Part shown: piece after piece, positions 23,606-26,397 of the stretch | Position numbering within the stretch: the first letter of the stretch is position 1 | Layout of the letters: every line of letters begins with the position of its first letter | NCBI GenBank assembly: GCA_937958475.1 | Contig: CALFXR010000109.1 | Span: 1 to 26,397, forward strand | Reading direction: 5' to 3' | Source of the DNA: an uncultured Mesorhizobium sp. | GTDB lineage: Bacteria; Pseudomonadota; Alphaproteobacteria; Rhizobiales; Rhizobiaceae | DNA: 26,397 bases | Notes under the pieces: model-generated | Database searches by the model: none | What the model was told of the DNA's origin: nothing | Seen by the model: only the letters and a program-made list of their open reading frames with translations | Translations under genes and position numbers: made by a program

Positions 23606-24148
23606 GTGGTAGCATCGCCTGGGGGGGCTTTCGCGAGAAAGTGGCCGCGACCTTTGTTTTGGGCACTCGCCGCCATCTTGGCGGCGGTTCCGGCAAGGGC
23701 ACAAACCGATAAGCCGGCGGGGGCCGACGAGCAGTCGAACCTCCCCAAATGGATCGTCACCTGCGGAAACGGCAACGCCGAAGGCGCCTTTCGCTGTGCA
23801 ATGCAGCAGACGCTGTACCTTTCATCGACCAAGCAGCGAATCCTGGCTTTCACCGTCGAGAAGTCCGGCTCCGGTTTCGTCGGGACCCTGCTTCTCCCGC
23901 ACGGCATCGATCTGACGAAGGGCGTACGCTTCCAGACCGACGATACCGCCGAAAAGACGGCCAAGATCGGCTTTGCCGATCAGAATGGCAGCTACGCATC
24001 CTTCGCGCTGGATGCACAGCTGCTGCAGGCCATGCGCAAGGGCTCCATCTTCCGCGTGAAGACGGCGCCCCGTTCAGGAGACGACCTCGTCATTGAACTG
24101 TCGCTTTCGGGTTTCTCGACGTCGCTCGCCATTCTCGAGCGAAACTGA
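23606..24148 (+). CDS. Invasion-associated locus B (IalB) family periplasmic protein
   Basis: Exported protein of 180 residues from the chosen start GTG 23606, with GAGG a few bases upstream. That start gives a clean signal peptide (RKWPR, hydrophobic LFWALAAILAAV, ARA-Q cleavage after residue 32); in-frame ATGs at 23435 and 23540 would put 20-60 hydrophilic residues in front. The mature part has the IalB pattern: W.VTC...FRCAMQQ, KQRILAFTV, LLLPHGIDLTKGVRFQTD, KGSIFRV and IELSLSGFSTSLA. C53 and C64 form the first cysteine pair, but the usual second pair (C...GC) is missing (GFADQNGSYAS). The family is common in alphaproteobacteria and first named in Bartonella; its molecular role is unclear. 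No evident link to the TRAP genes. Confidence 0.82.
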   Translation: MVASPGGAFARKWPRPLFWALAAILAAVPARAQTDKPAGADEQSNLPKWIVTCGNGNAEGAFRCAMQQTLYLSSTKQRILAFTVEKSGSGFVGTLLLPHGIDLTKGVRFQTDDTAEKTAKIGFADQNGSYASFALDAQLLQAMRKGSIFRVKTAPRSGDDLVIELSLSGFSTSLAILERN

Positions 24149-24391
24149 AATCACGTAAGATGCCATGTCGTGGGTTGATGCCTCCGCGCCATAGTGCGGA
24201 CGCTCCGGGAATCACGGCACTCCGATCTTCGACATTCTCTGCATCGCGCCCGCCGCGTCATTCTTTCTCATGGCGCGGCCACCCGCGGTGCGCCGATCCG
24301 TCGGTCGGGGCCGGCTCTCGCAGGTGGCCCTTGTCAGGCGACTACGATCTCCGGACAGCGAACGGGAGACAGCAGTCGGCGATCTCGCCCG
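24149..24391. other. 243-base gap between convergent genes, nothing firm
   Basis: Separates the stops of the IalB-like gene (+) and the sulfatase gene (-). A weak stem TCCGC/GCGGA lies near 24185-24205, without T-runs. Frames read through on both strands, but none has a recognisable product. No terminator can be assigned. Confidence 0.4.
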
Positions 24392-25975
24392 CTACCACTC
24401 GCCGATCCTGATCCCACGCGTTCCGCGATGCGGACGCATGGCGGGGATTGCCTCGTCCGGCACGGTGACGCGATTGCGGCGGTCGGTCAGGCGGTCGAGC
24501 AGCCGCGCCTGCATCTCGCCGAGGACCGCGCCATGCTCGGGGTTGGCGCCGAGATCGCGGAACTCCTGCGGATCTTCGGCGAGATCGTAGAGCTGCGGCC
24601 GGAAACCCTTGAAATGCGTGTATTTCCACCGCTCGGTGCGGATCGCGTAGGCGCGCGCCGACGACAGGTCGACGCCCAGCGTCTCGCCCGCCTGGTAGAA
24701 GGAGTAGTCGATCTCGCTGAAGGCGTAGTCGCGCCAGTCCGCAGGCGTCGCGCCGGAGAGGAGAGGATCGAGTGAGCGGCCCTCGATGCGATGCCGCGGT
24801 ACCGCGATGCCGAGTGCGTCGAGGAAGGTCGGGAGCAGGTCGATCGCTTCGGCGAATGCGGTCGTCACGGTGCCGCGCGTGGCGTCGGCGGAAGCGCGCG
24901 GGTCGCGGATGATCAGCGGAACGCGCATCGACTGCTCGTGGAAGAGTTCCTTCTCGCCGAGCCAGTGGTCGCCGAGATAGTCGCCGTGGTCGGATGTGAC
25001 GACGATCAGCGTGTCGTCTAGCCGTCCCGATGCCTCCAGCGCGGCATAGAGCCGGCCGAGGTGATCGTCGATCTGCTTGATGAGGCCCATGTAGGCGGGC
25101 AGAATCGCCTCGCGCACGCCGTCGGCGGCAAAGGTCTTCGAGACGTCCATCTCCATGAAGGCGCGGAAGACCGGATGCGGATCGCGCCTTTCCCCCTCGC
25201 TGCGCACCACCGGCAGGAAACTCTCCGGCCCGTACATGTCGTGGTACGGCGCCGGCGCCATGTAGGGCCAGTGCGGCTTGATGTAACTCAGGTGGAGAAG
25301 CCAGGGCGTTTCGCCTGTCTCGGCGATGAACTCGATCGCCCGGTCGGTCATGTAGGCGGTTTCGGAATGGCGTTCCTCGACGCGGGCCGGCAGCCGGCAG
25401 TTGCGCATCGACCAGCCGGTCAGCACCTCGCCTTTCTCGCCGAGCGCGGAGTTGGCGTAGGCCTGCCACGGGTTCTCGCCCGGGTAGCCCTGCTGGTTCA
25501 GCCAGGTGTTGTAGCGCAGGCCAGGTTTGGCGCGCACCATCGCATCGGTGTGTATGCCGTCGTCGCGGTCATAGGGCTCGAAGCCGGGTTCCGCCAGCAC
25601 CACGCCGATCTCGGTGTCGGGGGTCAGGCCGAAACGGCCGGACAGGTCCGGATCGGGAACCATGTGCGTCTTGCCGATCACCGCGCAGCGCACGCCGTGC
25701 GGGCGCAGGTAGTCGCCGATCGTGTATTCGCCGATGGGCAGTGGGACACGGTTCCAGGTCGATCCGTGGCTGAAGGTGGTGCGCCCGGTGTAGAAGCAAG
25801 CGCGCGAGGGACCGCAAACCGGCGATTGCACATAGGCGCGGTCGAAACGCAGGCCCTCTCGCGCCAGCCGGTCGATGTTCGGCGTGTGCAGATGCGGATG
25901 GCCGTAGCAGGACAGATAGTCCCAGCGCAGTTGGTCCATCATGATGAACAGGATGTTTCGCACGGTGCCGCTCAT
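24392..25975 (-). CDS. Sulfatase-superfamily hydrolase, resembling phosphonate/phosphate monoester hydrolase
   Basis: Alkaline-phosphatase-fold hydrolase of 527 residues, probably cytoplasmic (no signal peptide; begins MSGTVRNILFIMMDQ). C54 in CGPSR is the C-x-P-x-R site that a formylglycine-generating enzyme converts to the nucleophile. Metal-site residues: D14 (MMDQ), D329-H330 (TSDHGDYLGDH), K102 (GKTH), H235 (KPHWPY) and K342 (GEKELFHE). The C-terminal third (FAEAIDLLPTFLDALG, DWRDYAFSEIDY, ERWKYTHFKGFRPQLYDLAEDPQE) resembles, from memory, the rhizobial phosphonate monoester hydrolases more than choline-sulfatase, but arylsulfatase activity is equally open. The start overlaps the upstream acyl-CoA dehydrogenase stop by 4 bp (ATGA). 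Length is normal and no frame break is seen. Confidence 0.92.
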   Translation of the reverse strand: MSGTVRNILFIMMDQLRWDYLSCYGHPHLHTPNIDRLAREGLRFDRAYVQSPVCGPSRACFYTGRTTFSHGSTWNRVPLPIGEYTIGDYLRPHGVRCAVIGKTHMVPDPDLSGRFGLTPDTEIGVVLAEPGFEPYDRDDGIHTDAMVRAKPGLRYNTWLNQQGYPGENPWQAYANSALGEKGEVLTGWSMRNCRLPARVEERHSETAYMTDRAIEFIAETGETPWLLHLSYIKPHWPYMAPAPYHDMYGPESFLPVVRSEGERRDPHPVFRAFMEMDVSKTFAADGVREAILPAYMGLIKQIDDHLGRLYAALEASGRLDDTLIVVTSDHGDYLGDHWLGEKELFHEQSMRVPLIIRDPRASADATRGTVTTAFAEAIDLLPTFLDALGIAVPRHRIEGRSLDPLLSGATPADWRDYAFSEIDYSFYQAGETLGVDLSSARAYAIRTERWKYTHFKGFRPQLYDLAEDPQEFRDLGANPEHGAVLGEMQARLLDRLTDRRNRVTVPDEAIPAMRPHRGTRGIRIGEW

Positions 25976-26397
25976 CGCTTGTTTTTCTCCCTGTCCCGGA
26001 TCATGCCACGGGCGATGACGATCTTCTGGATTTCGCTCGCGCCCTCGTAGATGCGGAAGAGGCGGACATCGCGAAAGAAGCGCTCGATGCCGTATTCGGC
26101 CATGTAGCCCGCGCCGCCGTGGATCTGCACCGCACGGTCGGCGACGCGGCCGACCATCTCTGAGGCGAACAGCTTGCAGCAGGCGGCATCGGTGGCGATC
26201 GCTGCGCCGCTATCCTTGCGTCGCGCGGTCTCCAGAACCATGCAGCGGGCCGCCCAGGCCTCGGCCCGGCTCTCGGCCAGCATCGCCTGGACGAGTTGCT
26301 GTTCGGCAAGCGGCTTGCCGAACTGCCTGCGCTCCATGGCATAGGCGAGCATGTCGGCGATCAGCCGCTCGGCCTGGCCCACGCAAACGGCGGATAT
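25972..26397 (-). CDS. Acyl-CoA dehydrogenase, C-terminal part (5' end beyond window)
   Basis: FAD-dependent enzyme that introduces a 2,3-double bond into acyl-CoA thioesters. Only the C-terminal helical domain is present (about 141 codons); the frame is open to the right edge (ISAVCVGQAERL...), so the flavin and N-terminal domains lie outside. Clear family signatures: AYAMERRQFGKPLAEQQLVQ, VQIHGGAGYMAEYGIERFFRDVRLFRIYEGASEIQKIVIAR. The glutamate in YEGASEIQ is the position of the catalytic base in many members (medium-chain type). It overlaps the sulfatase gene by 4 bp, so the two are one operon. The substrate is unknown. Confidence 0.93.
   Translation of the reverse strand: MSAVCVGQAERLIADMLAYAMERRQFGKPLAEQQLVQAMLAESRAEAWAARCMVLETARRKDSGAAIATDAACCKLFASEMVGRVADRAVQIHGGAGYMAEYGIERFFRDVRLFRIYEGASEIQKIVIARGMIRDREKNKR

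Noticed and set aside
24194..24775. 193-codon plus-strand frame in the gap and opposite the sulfatase gene
   Set aside because: Low-information composition and overlap with a well-supported sulfatase on the other strand.
1..26397. tRNA, rRNA, CRISPR, insertion sequences, attachment sites or a replication origin
   Set aside because: No cloverleaf-like, repeat-spacer, transposase or integrase sequence was seen by reading; a tRNAscan or Infernal run would be needed to exclude small RNAs.

Overview
The window looks like chromosomal or megaplasmid DNA of a high-GC alphaproteobacterium, most likely of the Hyphomicrobiales (rhizobia and relatives). The pointers are the strong G/C bias at third codon positions, an IalB-family periplasmic protein, FrcA-type and RbsA-type sugar ABC importers side by side, and a TRAP importer with its own LysR regulator. 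Coding density is high, with many 4-8 bp gene overlaps. I see no rRNA, tRNA, CRISPR array, transposase or integrase.

Left region (1-5922, plus strand): a chemotaxis operon holding a truncated MCP, cheW, cheR, cheB and a 588-residue soluble protein overlapping cheB by 4 bp. The last protein is the most unusual gene here. It carries two degenerate MCP hairpin-tip-like segments, a DxxxQ motif like the CheZ active site, and a C-terminal acidic/hydrophobic tail ending VDDFLL that resembles the CheY-binding tails of CheZ and FliM. CheA and CheY are not in the window. An AraC-family regulator (6103-7104) follows.

Middle region (7120-17508): a carbohydrate locus built around a divergent promoter region at 13770-13915. 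Leftward run an NAD-dependent epimerase/dehydratase-like protein, two different sugar-binding proteins, a double-domain ABC ATPase, a permease and an SMP-30/gluconolactonase. Rightward run a single-domain ABC ATPase, a second permease, a GntR/FadR-type regulator and a Gfo/Idh/MocA oxidoreductase. The parts fit two complete sugar importers plus an oxidative sugar-to-lactone-to-acid route. The region between the divergent promoters carries TTGTCTGACAA, which fits the FadR-subfamily operator consensus and probably binds the GntR protein encoded here. Each binding-protein gene is followed by a perfect 10-bp RNA hairpin.

Right region (17635-23305): a LysR regulator, a 335-bp leader with a dyad and a direct repeat, a DctP/DctQ/DctM TRAP importer, a kynureninase-like PLP enzyme and a small SRPBCC-like protein, tightly packed as one apparent uptake-and-catabolism unit of unknown substrate. 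An IalB-like exported protein (23606-24148) follows. On the minus strand, the right end holds an acyl-CoA dehydrogenase (truncated by the window edge) overlapping by 4 bp a sulfatase-superfamily hydrolase that resembles phosphonate/phosphate monoester hydrolases.
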